A stretch of DNA of 64,000 nt from a bacterium. GTDB lineage: Bacteria; SZUA-79; Acidulodesulfobacterales; Acidulodesulfobacteraceae. Of this stretch, positions 34,038 to 42,767 are shown one piece after another. The notes beneath the pieces were generated by a model. It searched no databases. It was not told where the DNA came from and saw only the letters and a program-made list of their open reading frames with translations. Numbering within the stretch: position 1 is the stretch's first letter; each line of letters opens with the position of its first letter. The DNA lies in contig JAJYYR010000001.1 of the NCBI GenBank assembly GCA_021800805.1, positions 1,058,899-1,122,898 on the forward strand, read 5' to 3'. Made by a program: the position numbers and the translations under genes.

Positions 34038-35196
34038 AATTTTTTATTTGATTCACATACACGGGTTTAAGAAATATTATTTTAACGGGGGTTCCGGCAG
34101 GAAGGGTTATGCTTATGTTTTGATTTGAATCCGCATAATTATTTAAACCGTTTTGCGCGGAATTAAGCTCGTTTTGCGCAACGTTTTCCCTTACCTGATT
34201 TTGAAAAGTATAAGGATTAGAGGAATTTACCCCGGAACCTCCCCCGACGAAAAGCGACGCCGCGCCCACTACTCCCTGCGCTATAGAAGTCAAAATATTT
34301 CCTGTATAATGCCTGTGGACGTTCCCCTTTACTCCGCCCGAACCGTCGGGCATCATTGCTGTCGCATCTATAGTTAATGCCCTGCCGGACGATTCGATTA
34401 CCTTATCGAAATTTATATTCAAGCGGTTTAAAGAATGTTTAAGGCTTACGGCGCCGAAAAATTTATCGCCTTTTTTAAAGACGGATTCTCCGTCGTAATA
34501 ATAACCGGAAGACGAAATTGCGATAACCGGAACCGAAGTATTATAGGAAAAAATTTTATATTTGATATAAGCGTTTATTACCGTTCCCTGCGGGACGGCA
34601 ACGACGTTTTTTAACCCTCCGCCTAAGCTCGTTTTTTGTCGTTTAATTCTGTTTTTACCGCTCCCGCTCTTTTTTACCCCTCTTTCCATATTTAAAATAT
34701 GTTTTCCGTAGCTTGCTTCGATAAAAACCACCGTCTTTTTATTAATTTGCGCCGCCTGCGCCTGTTTCGGATAATTATTAAATTTTATACCGCGGTTTAA
34801 TTTTTCCGTTTCTTTTTTAAATTTATCGTTAAATTTACCTGATCCCTCGCTTTTTGCAGAGCCTTTACCGTCGTCTGATCCCTTGTTTCCGGTATAATCG
34901 AAAACTGCCGGAGAAAACCTTTTTTTATCTTGAATCACGCTGGTTTTTGGCATTATTTTTTTTATTTTTGCAGGATTTGTTTTATGAAAAAATAGAAATT
35001 TCAAAACGATAGCCGCGGATATTAAAAATACTATTATTATAATCGGAAGCCTGAAAAATCTAAAAAAATCCTTTTTTAAGAATTTATCTTTCCCGCGCGC
35101 GTCCGAATTATATGCATCCCCGCCATTTACGGCTGGGACAGCTTCTTCTTTTATTACATGTTTATTAAAACTTTCGCCGTTTGCATTTATATTCAT
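34021..35196 (-). CDS. VirB10/TrbI-like T4SS protein
   Basis: A cytoplasmic N-terminus (about 45 residues) is followed by one membrane segment (about 50-70), a low-complexity Lys/Gly/Ser linker and a periplasmic VirB10/TrbI-type beta domain. The domain shows VAVPQGTVINAYI, then a glycine-rich stretch, and ends with ITLPAGTPVKIIFLKPV, the usual closing block. VirB10 spans both membranes and senses ATPase energy. The frame is open to a TTG at 35217, but the ATG at 35196 avoids overlap with the virB8-like gene. GGAGG lies 14 bases upstream of it, rather far, so the start is not certain. Confidence 0.85.
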   Translation of the reverse strand: MNINANGESFNKHVIKEEAVPAVNGGDAYNSDARGKDKFLKKDFFRFFRLPIIIIVFLISAAIVLKFLFFHKTNPAKIKKIMPKTSVIQDKKRFSPAVFDYTGNKGSDDGKGSAKSEGSGKFNDKFKKETEKLNRGIKFNNYPKQAQAAQINKKTVVFIEASYGKHILNMERGVKKSGSGKNRIKRQKTSLGGGLKNVVAVPQGTVINAYIKYKIFSYNTSVPVIAISSSGYYYDGESVFKKGDKFFGAVSLKHSLNRLNINFDKVIESSGRALTIDATAMMPDGSGGVKGNVHRHYTGNILTSIAQGVVGAASLFVGGGSGVNSSNPYTFQNQVRENVAQNELNSAQNGLNNYADSNQNISITLPAGTPVKIIFLKPVYVNQIKNYGRRK

Positions 35197-35203
35197 TATA
35201 TAA

Positions 35204-35866
35204 TTACGCCCCTCCAAGTTTTAAACTGCTGAAATAAACTACTTCAAGACCGAAGGGATATTGAATACTTCTTTTTATTCTCTTAATAATAAGCTTGTCT
35301 TCATATGCGGCGCTGTTTTTAACAGAAGGATCGGAATCGGAAATTACCGTTCTTATAACGTAAAGTTTTAATTCATCGTGGTTTACGGTCTGCCTGACGA
35401 GCTTTATCTTTTTAAATTTAATTTTAGACGTTATGCCTGCTTTTTCCATTTTCTCGATAAATTTGCTCCTAATAATCATAGTAAGCGTCTTTTTACCGTA
35501 ATCTCCGGACATTTTGTTTAAAGCCCTCGAAAGTTCGGTCTTGATCATTATGGAATTAAAACCGGTAAACTCTCTTACGAAACTTTTGGAAAAATATACT
35601 ATTTCGCCCATACCGGTTTTATTATTAAACGGCAGATTCCTCAATACTTTTGCGTTCCCCGCTTCGTTTACCCTTATTACTACGGGAATTCTATTTGCTT
35701 TATATGTCCAAAATGCAGTAATAAGCGATATAACGGTAATCAGCGACATTAAAATTATTACTATTTTAAGCGCGGTATTCTGGGCTTCGAGATCTCCCCA
35801 TATTTCGTAAAAAAGCCTGCCGTTTCTTTTTTTATAATCGTCTTTATAATTTAAAAGATTTCCCAT
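35204..35866 (-). CDS. VirB8/TrbF-like T4SS protein
   Basis: A short cytoplasmic N-terminus, one membrane segment (about residues 33-53, near ALKIVIILMSLITVISL) and a periplasmic domain of about 165 residues are the VirB8 layout. The domain contains PVVIRVNEAGNA and later VYFSSLKLG, compatible with the NTF2-like fold of VirB8/TrbF/TraE proteins. VirB8 nucleates the inner-membrane part of the channel. The gene is in the expected place, between virB6 and virB10. The assignment is by layout and order more than by sharp motifs. Confidence 0.75.
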   Translation of the reverse strand: MGNLLNYKDDYKKRNGRLFYEIWGDLEAQNTALKIVIILMSLITVISLITAFWTYKANRIPVVIRVNEAGNAKVLRNLPFNNKTGMGEIVYFSKSFVREFTGFNSIMIKTELSRALNKMSGDYGKKTLTMIIRSKFIEKMEKAGITSKIKFKKIKLVRQTVNHDELKLYVIRTVISDSDPSVKNSAAYEDKLIIKRIKRSIQYPFGLEVVYFSSLKLGGA

Positions 35867-35883
35867 AATTTTTAATACCTCTT

Positions 35884-37050
35884 TTAAGACCCCGCAGTTC
35901 CTGCTCCGGCGCTTGCAGCCGAACTTATGAGTTTCCCTTTCGCCGCTTTCATTTTTTCATGCGCTTCGCCGCTTATACCGTCGAATAGCTTGGCTGCTAA
36001 AAAAGGGACAGAAACGTTAATAACCATCATAATTATAAAAACGGTAATAACTTCCGCAAAAGTGAACATTCCAAGAATATTTCCTATGCCGGTTCCCGAC
36101 GACGGAAGATTTATAGATTCCATTTTTCCTAGAATAGTAAAAAATATGAGTTGTTCCAGAGCGACCATTACGCCCCAGAATGAAATTTCGATAAACATTT
36201 TCATCCACTTTCCGAATACTCCTCTCGTATAAGGAATTGCTTCAAAACCTAGAATAATCGGGCATATTGCAAAAAGCAGACCTAAAAATACAAGTTGGAC
36301 TAAAGCCATAAAAAGCTGGATAACTAAATATAAAATATTAAATAAAAACCATATTATTCCCATTAAAACGGCTCCGGTTATTGCGTGCATCGCTCCCGCC
36401 AGCCACGAAACGGGGTTTAAGTTCCACCCCTTTTGAACGGACGCAGTTCCGTTAGACGAAACGGTAGGAATCGAAACGGAGTGCAGACTGCCTGAAATAG
36501 AGGAAACTATTTGCGATACCGACTGTCCTATGCCGTTAATATTTTGTTTAATTAGATAGAGTTGCGTCTTGTCGGCAAGGGTTAAAATGAGCTGGGCAAA
36601 GTTAGAACTCCCTTCCTGTTTCCAAGAAAGAAAACCTATGGCTATTAACGACGTCCTTAAAAACAGCCCGTAATAACTGAAGGATGCTCCCGTCAATTCC
36701 GCCCTATATCCTTCAAAAAAAGATAAAACTATACCTGCGGCAAACAGAAAATAAAACATATACGTTACAAAAACGCTCAAAGTAGAATCTTGATTTAAGG
36801 CGGGCGGGATGGAATCTATCGAAAGCATAGTTAAATCTTCTCCGTTTTGAAGTTTTGAAATCGACATTGCCGATTCGCTTAGTACGGTATTAGATTTAGA
36901 AGCGCTTTTGCCGGAACTCGACGAAGCGGAAGCAGGAACGGTCGAAGCATATGACTGCGGCGTCCAAATAAAATCTAATAATAATATAAAAAATACCGCA
37001 GTTAAAAAACGCTGCAAGTATTTAATAAACGACTTTAAATATATGTTCAT
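35884..37050 (-). CDS. VirB6/TrbL-like polytopic T4SS protein
   Basis: A signal-like N-terminal segment (about residues 14-35) is followed by a Ser-rich region and about six membrane segments between residues 90 and 360. The Ala/Gly-rich, Ser-rich C-terminal tail is typical of TrbL/VirB6. This protein forms part of the inner-membrane channel platform. It lies between the VirB5/TrbJ-like and VirB8-like genes, the canonical place. The length of 388 residues is closer to TrbL than to VirB6 (about 300). Confidence 0.78.
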   Translation of the reverse strand: MNIYLKSFIKYLQRFLTAVFFILLLDFIWTPQSYASTVPASASSSSGKSASKSNTVLSESAMSISKLQNGEDLTMLSIDSIPPALNQDSTLSVFVTYMFYFLFAAGIVLSFFEGYRAELTGASFSYYGLFLRTSLIAIGFLSWKQEGSSNFAQLILTLADKTQLYLIKQNINGIGQSVSQIVSSISGSLHSVSIPTVSSNGTASVQKGWNLNPVSWLAGAMHAITGAVLMGIIWFLFNILYLVIQLFMALVQLVFLGLLFAICPIILGFEAIPYTRGVFGKWMKMFIEISFWGVMVALEQLIFFTILGKMESINLPSSGTGIGNILGMFTFAEVITVFIIMMVINVSVPFLAAKLFDGISGEAHEKMKAAKGKLISSAASAGAGTAGS

Positions 37051-37130
37051 AAGTTTAAATTTACATTATGGAATTTGGATTTACAGTGATTATAATTTTT
37101 TTATCGCAAAATCAGGACATAGTTTACCTT

Positions 37131-38255
37131 TTATAAAGTAGTTTTCGAGTAAAAATTCATATTGGGCTCGTCGTTAGTCTGCGGCATAATAACGGGACCG
37201 GTATGCTCTTTCTTGATTGCATCCGCCGAATTACCTAATTCTATCTGCTTTAACTGGCTTTCCATATATCCCATATTTTTTAAACCCGCGGCGTTTTCCT
37301 CCGCGATAAGAGTAAGAATAGAACTTTGGTAAGCATAATAATTAGAACTGTTTTTAAGCGCATTACCGGAAATTTCGTTTAGAAATTCGTCCCCCTCTAA
37401 CTCGGCTTTATGCGCTCTTGCCGCCGAAATGCCCGCATTATAAAGACCGGAGGAAGCCGCGTCGATTGTTAAAGCGTTTACCGGGTCGGTGCAACCCCCT
37501 ACGGGATTTCCTGAATCGTCGAAATAATATCCGCCGTCCAAAGCGGAACAGTTAAACTGCATATTTGCCGTTCCTGAATTTCCGTCCGCATTAAATATCG
37601 TTCCGCCGGTAAACTGCGCTGAACCGTTTTCGAGAGCGGATTTGTTAAGACTGTTCCCCGCCGAAGACGAATATCCAGAAATAAAAGCCTCCGGATTAAA
37701 ATTATTTCCCGAAGAATTAAGGTTTTGAAATTCCGAAGATTCTAAATTTATGTTTGAACCGATGCCGGAGAGCAGACCCTGAACCGAATTATTTTGAACG
37801 TCGCTTGCCGTCAACTCCTGAGGGATTTGGTTAAACGCGGAATTTATTTGTTCGTTAAGGTTGTTTATGCCGCTTACCGCATTTTCTACGGAATTTACTA
37901 TATGGCTTAATTTATCGAAATTAATGACGATATTTTGATATTCTTCCTGCATATTCGACGCATCGGCGGTAAGTTTATCGACCGTCGCCATTGCCTCGGA
38001 AAGCCCCGGACCCGGGTTAAAAAGCGGCCCGCCGGATGCCCCCGGCGCATAGCCGAGCGTTCCGGCAAGCCCCTGAAGCGCCGAAAAAGCGCCGTTTGCG
38101 GCAGTTTCGACGGACTCTATCTGTCCCGATATTGCCCCTATATCCGGCAGGGGTAGCCCTATTCCGTAAGCCGCGCCGGCGTATAATACGGCGGACGTAA
38201 ATATAATTATTACGAAAGCCTTAAACTGTTTTGCTTTATTACCGCACAGGTTCAT
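37131..38255 (-). CDS. VirB5/TrbJ-like periplasmic T4SS protein
   Basis: A signal peptide (ending near AAYGIG, residue 32) is followed by a long helical, coiled-coil-rich region with many Asn, Ala and Ser residues. This is the look of TrbJ/VirB5 minor pilus proteins. A central insertion (residues about 165-265) is Gly/Asn/Ser-rich with a pair of cysteines (CSALDG and GCTD). The gene lies between virB4 and virB6 as in trb and virB clusters. Sequence conservation is low in this family, so order of genes weighs most in the call. Confidence 0.65.
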   Translation of the reverse strand: MNLCGNKAKQFKAFVIIIFTSAVLYAGAAYGIGLPLPDIGAISGQIESVETAANGAFSALQGLAGTLGYAPGASGGPLFNPGPGLSEAMATVDKLTADASNMQEEYQNIVINFDKLSHIVNSVENAVSGINNLNEQINSAFNQIPQELTASDVQNNSVQGLLSGIGSNINLESSEFQNLNSSGNNFNPEAFISGYSSSAGNSLNKSALENGSAQFTGGTIFNADGNSGTANMQFNCSALDGGYYFDDSGNPVGGCTDPVNALTIDAASSGLYNAGISAARAHKAELEGDEFLNEISGNALKNSSNYYAYQSSILTLIAEENAAGLKNMGYMESQLKQIELGNSADAIKKEHTGPVIMPQTNDEPNMNFYSKTTL

Positions 38256-38270
38256 TTTATATAGACCTCA

Positions 38271-40943
38271 TTATCGATTATTTTTAATCCCATACGGTCC
38301 GTTCGGATATTTTTCGGCTAATATATAAAGCCGCTCTTTTAAAGACTTATCGGGGTATGATTCCTCTACCTGCCTTTCTATTTCTTCGTCTTCCGACGAT
38401 TTACAGCAAAGCCAGTATTCAAAGGGGTCTGGAGTGTTTCTTATAATTGCGGAATCTTTACCGAATTTTAAAAAATATTCGGCATAATGCCCTTTGACTA
38501 CTTTAAGATTTTTGACTATGCCTATTTCCTTATCGTTAAGTCCGCATGCAATTAAATCGTTTTCCGAAACTTCACCGTCAAGCTGACAAAATATCTTCAC
38601 CGACGAATTTTCTATGATGCTTTTACCGATATTTCCCGCTTTTAGAAGGTCGCCCGGCTCCTGCGTTACGCTCCAGACCATAGAACCCCATTTCGCCGAA
38701 GTTTTATAAAGATGCATTATGAGTTCGGAAACTTTAGGGTCGTTCATAAATTCCCAACATTCGTCGTAAAAGAAAAAGACTTTTGCCGACTTATCATACA
38801 TTTTTTTGAACGAAATATTTTTTATTATCATAAATACTACTTTCTGCAGGTCTTCATACCCTTTTAATTTTTGCAGATCAAATATAACTATTTTATTTTG
38901 AATGTCTATGCCGTTTTTCCTGTTTAATAATATTCCGTAAGGCGAAGAAATATCCGTCCATCTAAATAGATTTTTCCCCATTTCCATAGCTCTTTTTTTA
39001 TCGAGAATATCTCTTCCTTCGTTATAGTCGAATAGAACGTTATTGATATCGGATATTACGGGCATATCTTCGTCATCCGTAATTCTATCGTATGACGTCT
39101 GCACGGCGCGGTTTATAATAGTTTTATCGTTAGGCGATAAATTTTTTTCCGGCTCTGCCATTAAGCCTATTATTCCGGTTAAAAATACCATTATATCGGG
39201 GTCGAATATTTCTTCTCCTTTTACCCGCCGAACGACATATTTTTTAGGAGGAAAGGGGTTTAAACAATAATTTCCGTCCAAATCGAGTTCAATATAATCT
39301 CCGTTAAATATTTTGCAGAATTTTTTATAGGTTCCTCCTATATCTACGCCTATAATATGGTAATTACTCCCCGAAATATAGAAATTAGACAGAAATCCGT
39401 TTAGCATAAAACCCTTTCCGCTCCTCGTTTTTCCGAAAACTATCCCGTGTTTTGACGGCAGAGAATTATTATAAAGGTCTAATTTTACTCCTTCGCCCCT
39501 TTCGTTAATCAAGGGAATGGCGCATCTTTCCGTTCCGCCGAAACCCTCGTTCAGCGGAAAAAATGCCGCCGCCGAAGACGAAATAGACGTTTTAAACCGC
39601 CTGTTAAAGCGGGATTGTCCCGGAAGAAAAGACATAAATAGGTTATGATGTTCCATATTGTCGATTATCCCTTCCATTCCGTTAAAATTTTTAAACGATT
39701 CAAGCAATTTTACCGTTCTAAAATTAAGTTCGTCTATATTTTTAGACTTAACCCTTGCGCACAAGGAAAACTCAACGATTTTTTTCTCCGTTTTTGAAAC
39801 GGATTTTAAAAACCCGTCCAACTGTTCGGTAATGTTTACGCCTTTATAATCGGTATATCCTCCGCCTACGGCTTCAGTCAGGCTTGCCTTTATGTTTCTG
39901 TCCGTCTGTATTTTTTCTATAGTTTTTTCCTGTTCCGGAATATTAAAGGCGACGGAAATATCGTAAGGAAAAAAATTACGGCTTGCGCCGGTACTGCCCC
40001 CGCCGCCGCCTCCATTTCTATTTCTTCTTCCGTTTCCTCCCGCCCCATCGTTAGCGCCGGATGAAACTTCAATCCCGGAATCTTTGATATTCAAAAGAGA
40101 AGTTATTCCGAGAGAATCTATGCGGGAAGGCAGTCTGTGCATATTTATAAATTTATAATAATAGCCGTCCGTATAAAAATAATCTTTTTTAATTTCGGCA
40201 TAAGAATAAATCAACTGACTCCTGAACGTCGTTCCGTCAAACATATCTTCCCATTTAGGAGCTTTTATCAAAGCCGATCTGTCGGGATTTAATTCCGAAT
40301 AAAAATAATCCGTAAGTTCCTGATTATTCATTCTTTTTAAACCCATATCCAATCTCGACGATATGAAACTTAGATTATTTTCTATATTTATAAGCTTTTT
40401 TTTAATAAGCTCCGCATCCGACCTATTTTTATTCCTTGCATTGGAATTAACCGCTCCCGAAAAATTAATTTTAAAAAGCCCCGCCGAATAATCCGAAATT
40501 TTAGATAATAGGCTGCCGCCGCCGCCGGATTTATTTTGCAAATTTAAACCGTTAATTGAACAAAATAGATATATCTTAATGTTTTTTATATGTATTTCTT
40601 TTAAACTTTTAATTTTATTTTCTTTAATATATTTAAAATCTTCCGGCGGAACCGACGATTTTTCATAATTTAATACAAATTCATCGTTCCCGTCTTCTAT
40701 TTTGTAAATCCACTGAAGGCTTATATTTTCATCAAGAAGATTAAGCAGCAGGTCGTTTACGTATGCCGCATCGTTAATAGTTTTATTTCCCGAAAGATAA
40801 TAATCGAAACCCCTGACCCTGAAGCCTATGGTAAACGACCCGTCTATTCCCACGGCTATGCCGTCGTTTATAGACATAAGATTGACGTAATTGTTTAAAG
40901 TACAGCTCACGTCTATTTTTTTTAAAACCGAATTTAACAGCAT
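38271..40943 (-). CDS. VirB4/TraC-type T4SS ATPase
   Basis: This is the conserved ATPase of all type IV secretion systems, 890 residues. Walker A is GKTRSGKG near residues 500-508. Walker B is FFFYDECWEF near 722-731. VDIGGTYKKFCKIFNGDYIELD and CLNPF after Walker A resemble the TraC/TrbE subgroup. The N-terminal half is the VirB4 partner domain, with an inserted Gly/Asn/Arg-rich stretch (residues about 293-318) that looks like a flexible linker. VirB4 powers pilus assembly and substrate transfer at the inner membrane. Confidence 0.93.
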   Translation of the reverse strand: MLLNSVLKKIDVSCTLNNYVNLMSINDGIAVGIDGSFTIGFRVRGFDYYLSGNKTINDAAYVNDLLLNLLDENISLQWIYKIEDGNDEFVLNYEKSSVPPEDFKYIKENKIKSLKEIHIKNIKIYLFCSINGLNLQNKSGGGGSLLSKISDYSAGLFKINFSGAVNSNARNKNRSDAELIKKKLINIENNLSFISSRLDMGLKRMNNQELTDYFYSELNPDRSALIKAPKWEDMFDGTTFRSQLIYSYAEIKKDYFYTDGYYYKFINMHRLPSRIDSLGITSLLNIKDSGIEVSSGANDGAGGNGRRNRNGGGGGGSTGASRNFFPYDISVAFNIPEQEKTIEKIQTDRNIKASLTEAVGGGYTDYKGVNITEQLDGFLKSVSKTEKKIVEFSLCARVKSKNIDELNFRTVKLLESFKNFNGMEGIIDNMEHHNLFMSFLPGQSRFNRRFKTSISSSAAAFFPLNEGFGGTERCAIPLINERGEGVKLDLYNNSLPSKHGIVFGKTRSGKGFMLNGFLSNFYISGSNYHIIGVDIGGTYKKFCKIFNGDYIELDLDGNYCLNPFPPKKYVVRRVKGEEIFDPDIMVFLTGIIGLMAEPEKNLSPNDKTIINRAVQTSYDRITDDEDMPVISDINNVLFDYNEGRDILDKKRAMEMGKNLFRWTDISSPYGILLNRKNGIDIQNKIVIFDLQKLKGYEDLQKVVFMIIKNISFKKMYDKSAKVFFFYDECWEFMNDPKVSELIMHLYKTSAKWGSMVWSVTQEPGDLLKAGNIGKSIIENSSVKIFCQLDGEVSENDLIACGLNDKEIGIVKNLKVVKGHYAEYFLKFGKDSAIIRNTPDPFEYWLCCKSSEDEEIERQVEESYPDKSLKERLYILAEKYPNGPYGIKNNR

Positions 40944-40962
40944 ATATTGATCGTGAATTAAA

Positions 40963-41262
40963 TTAAATTTTTTCTTTTTCCGGGTCTAATACATAAAGTT
41001 CTTTTTTCGCAAATATAAAAGATAACAACGAACTCGTATAAAAATCGGGTTTGTTTTTTTTATATTTTTTTAAGAAAATTAAAACTGCAGTATCTAATAA
41101 TATTGCAATAATAATGATTTTTTTTAATAAAACGATAAAAATCATAGTAAAAAATATAAAAAGTCCCCAGTCGTAAATTTCCAAGCCGAATCTCGTAACT
41201 TTTCCGTATATTCCGTTATATATTTTAAATTCCGCGTAGTTATCGCTGTCTTGATTTTTCAT
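40963..41262 (-). CDS. VirB3-like T4SS membrane protein
   Basis: This 99-residue protein has paired membrane segments (about residues 30-62) and a basic C-terminal tail. It lies between virB2 and virB4, the canonical place of virB3/trbD. Its ATG overlaps the virB2 stop by 4 bases. VirB3 works with VirB4 in pilus biogenesis. The start of the protein (TRFGLEIYDWGLFIF) is compatible with the family, though VirB3 proteins are short and weakly conserved. Confidence 0.78.
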   Translation of the reverse strand: MKNQDSDNYAEFKIYNGIYGKVTRFGLEIYDWGLFIFFTMIFIVLLKKIIIIAILLDTAVLIFLKKYKKNKPDFYTSSLLSFIFAKKELYVLDPEKEKI

Positions 41263-41747
41263 GGCTGTCCCACCGTAGTCGCGCCGTTTCCGCCTCCCAT
41301 ATTAATTCCTCCGGCAGAACCTCCCGCATTCTGCACAATTCCCAATATCGCGCCGGTTATCGTCGGCGCAAGCATAACCCCGGTTCCTGCGGCGGCGGTA
41401 ATAAAGGCTTTCCTTGCCGCATCGGGCTTATGCTGTTTAATGTCGTAAAATCCCTTGACAAGCCCTATCGTAAGAGTCGCAGGGGCAAGCCTGTAGCAAA
41501 TCCAAGTCGCAGCCTCGTTTAAAATTCCGGAAGCCCCGATTCCTAATGAACCCTGATTTAAGTTTATAACGGCAAACGCATGCGAAGAGATAGATAAAAT
41601 ACTTCCGAAAAGAAAAGCGGATACCAAAATTGTTTTCCAACTTTTTTCGTAATGAATCCCGGTCTGCATTTTTGCGGCAATTTTGAGCGAATAACCGTTA
41701 ATCGCGGCTAAACGGTCGAAAATTTTAACTTTAAAGTTCTTAAACAT
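41259..41747 (-). CDS. VirB2/TrbC-like pilin precursor
   Basis: A long basic N-terminus and signal-like segment (about residues 36-58, ending near SHAFA) precede a mature part with two hydrophobic helices (about 75-100 and 115-140). A Gly/Asn-rich tail follows. This is the TrbC/VirB2 pilin layout. It is the first gene of the T4SS operon and has a strong AGGAGG ribosome-binding site 4 bases before the ATG. An internal start at residue 27 would give a more usual signal peptide length. The extended N-terminus is unusual for a pilin. Confidence 0.78.
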   Translation of the reverse strand: MFKNFKVKIFDRLAAINGYSLKIAAKMQTGIHYEKSWKTILVSAFLFGSILSISSHAFAVINLNQGSLGIGASGILNEAATWICYRLAPATLTIGLVKGFYDIKQHKPDAARKAFITAAAGTGVMLAPTITGAILGIVQNAGGSAGGINMGGGNGATTVGQP

Positions 41748-41821
41748 TTTTCCTCCTGCGATATAAATAAAATTAAATTAAATTCTTGTTAATAATATTT
41801 ATATCATTTTAATGTTTCGGT

Positions 41822-41851
41822 ATTATGAAGGAATTGTTAAAAACAAGTTAA
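41822..41851 (-). promoter_or_regulatory. candidate promoter of the T4SS operon
   Basis: On the minus strand TTAACT (complement of 41846-41851, 4/6) and CATAAT (complement of 41822-41827, 5/6) are 18 bases apart. They lie about 75 bases upstream of the virB2-like gene. The match is modest. The gap 41748-41904 holds no other recognised signal. Confidence 0.35.
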
Positions 41852-41904
41852 TTTTTTATTACGTTTAGGTTACAAAATGCCTGAAATGATTTAATAGATA
41901 GGGA

Positions 41905-42348
41905 TTAGCGGGGGAACTGCTCGAAACCTTGTATTGCTTTTCTTAAGTATTCGGGGATGCGGCAGGGTTTAAAGTCGGTATTATCTACGCAGACGAGAAC
42001 GGTGCTTCCGGAGGCGATTTTTACGTCCGGTTCGGTTTCGTTTCCGACGATTTTTACGATATCGTAAATGAAATTAAAACTGGAGTTTTTTATATATTCT
42101 ACTTTTGTAAATATTTTTAAGTCGTCGTCATATCTTGCGGGATTAAAATATTTGCAGTTCGATTCGGCTACCACGAAGTAAAACCCTTCTTTTTCTATAT
42201 CGGTATAATTATAACCGATATTTTTAAGATATTCCGTTCTTGCCACCTCGAAAAAAACGAAATATTTGCCGTAATAAACGACGGACATTGCGTCGGTTTC
42301 TTCATACCTGACCTTCAGTTCCGTCCAAAATTTAAAATTATCGGTCAA
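41905..42348 (-). CDS. YbgC/4HBT-type acyl-CoA thioesterase
   Basis: A hotdog-fold thioesterase of 147 residues. RYEETDAMSVVYYGKYFVFFEVARTEYL carries the 4HBT signature, with an aspartate (TDAMSVVYYG) as catalytic residue. YbgC-type enzymes hydrolyse acyl-CoA or acyl-ACP and are often linked to the Tol-Pal system; no tol gene is adjacent. The start is TTG, within the end of the response regulator gene (11-base overlap), so the two are co-translated. AGGA lies about 11 bases upstream. Confidence 0.85.
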   Translation of the reverse strand: MTDNFKFWTELKVRYEETDAMSVVYYGKYFVFFEVARTEYLKNIGYNYTDIEKEGFYFVVAESNCKYFNPARYDDDLKIFTKVEYIKNSSFNFIYDIVKIVGNETEPDVKIASGSTVLVCVDNTDFKPCRIPEYLRKAIQGFEQFPR

Positions 42349-42715
42349 GTTTTAAATATTCCTTTATTTTTTCGTAAAGTATTTTTTTATCTATAGGTTT
42401 TGGAATGAAATCGTTAAAACCTAAAGATATAAGATGTTCTTTATTGCCTGCCATAGCATGGGCGGTTACGGCGATAACCGGGATATTGCTTGAAACTTCA
42501 ATACATTTAAGCCTTTTAAAAACTTCTATTCCGTCTATCCCGGGAAGCCCTATGTCTAATAATATCAAAGAAATATCGGGGTTATCGTCGGTTTTTTTCA
42601 GCGCTTCGTAGCCGTCGTATGCCGTTATTATGTCTAAATCGAAAGGTTCCAGCAGGGCGATTATTAAATCCATGTTAATAGCGTTATCTTCTACTATGAG
42701 AATTTTGTGCCGCAT
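42338..42715 (-). CDS. single-domain response regulator
   Basis: A stand-alone receiver of 125 residues. The acidic pair lies in IVEDNAINMD, the phosphoacceptor is D54 in LLDIGLPG, the Thr/Ser is in VTAHAM and the lysine is in PKPID. NAINMDL resembles the receiver of hybrid kinases, so it probably takes phosphate from the adjacent hybrid kinase (52 bases upstream) or another kinase. It lacks an output domain. Overlap with the thioesterase gene is 11 bases. Confidence 0.92.
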   Translation of the reverse strand: MRHKILIVEDNAINMDLIIALLEPFDLDIITAYDGYEALKKTDDNPDISLILLDIGLPGIDGIEVFKRLKCIEVSSNIPVIAVTAHAMAGNKEHLISLGFNDFIPKPIDKKILYEKIKEYLKLDR

Positions 42716-42767
42716 ATTAATTAATTTAGTTAAAGCGTTTAAAATTTCTTTTATTAATTTATTTTAA

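Larger units (their letters stand above)
27733..41747 (-). other. type IV secretion (VirB/D4-like) locus with MoxR ATPase in place of VirB11
   Basis: Fourteen leftward genes form one block: VirB2, B3, B4, B5/TrbJ, B6/TrbL, B8, B10, MoxR-type AAA+, VirD4, a 109-residue membrane protein, VirB9, a lipoprotein, a lytic transglycosylase and a secreted unknown. Gaps are short and several junctions overlap (B2/B3, B10/MoxR, MoxR/D4, lipoprotein/transglycosylase). All parts of a channel are recognisable except a VirB11 secretion ATPase. No relaxase, integrase, partition or entry-exclusion gene is visible inside or next to it. It is bounded by the thiamine operon and by ybgC, with no tRNA or att-like repeat at either side. 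Confidence 0.85.

Noticed and set aside
27733..41747. Integrative conjugative element
   Set aside because: No integrase, relaxase, att repeats or tRNA boundary was found, and both flanks are housekeeping genes. Kept as a T4SS locus of unknown substrate.
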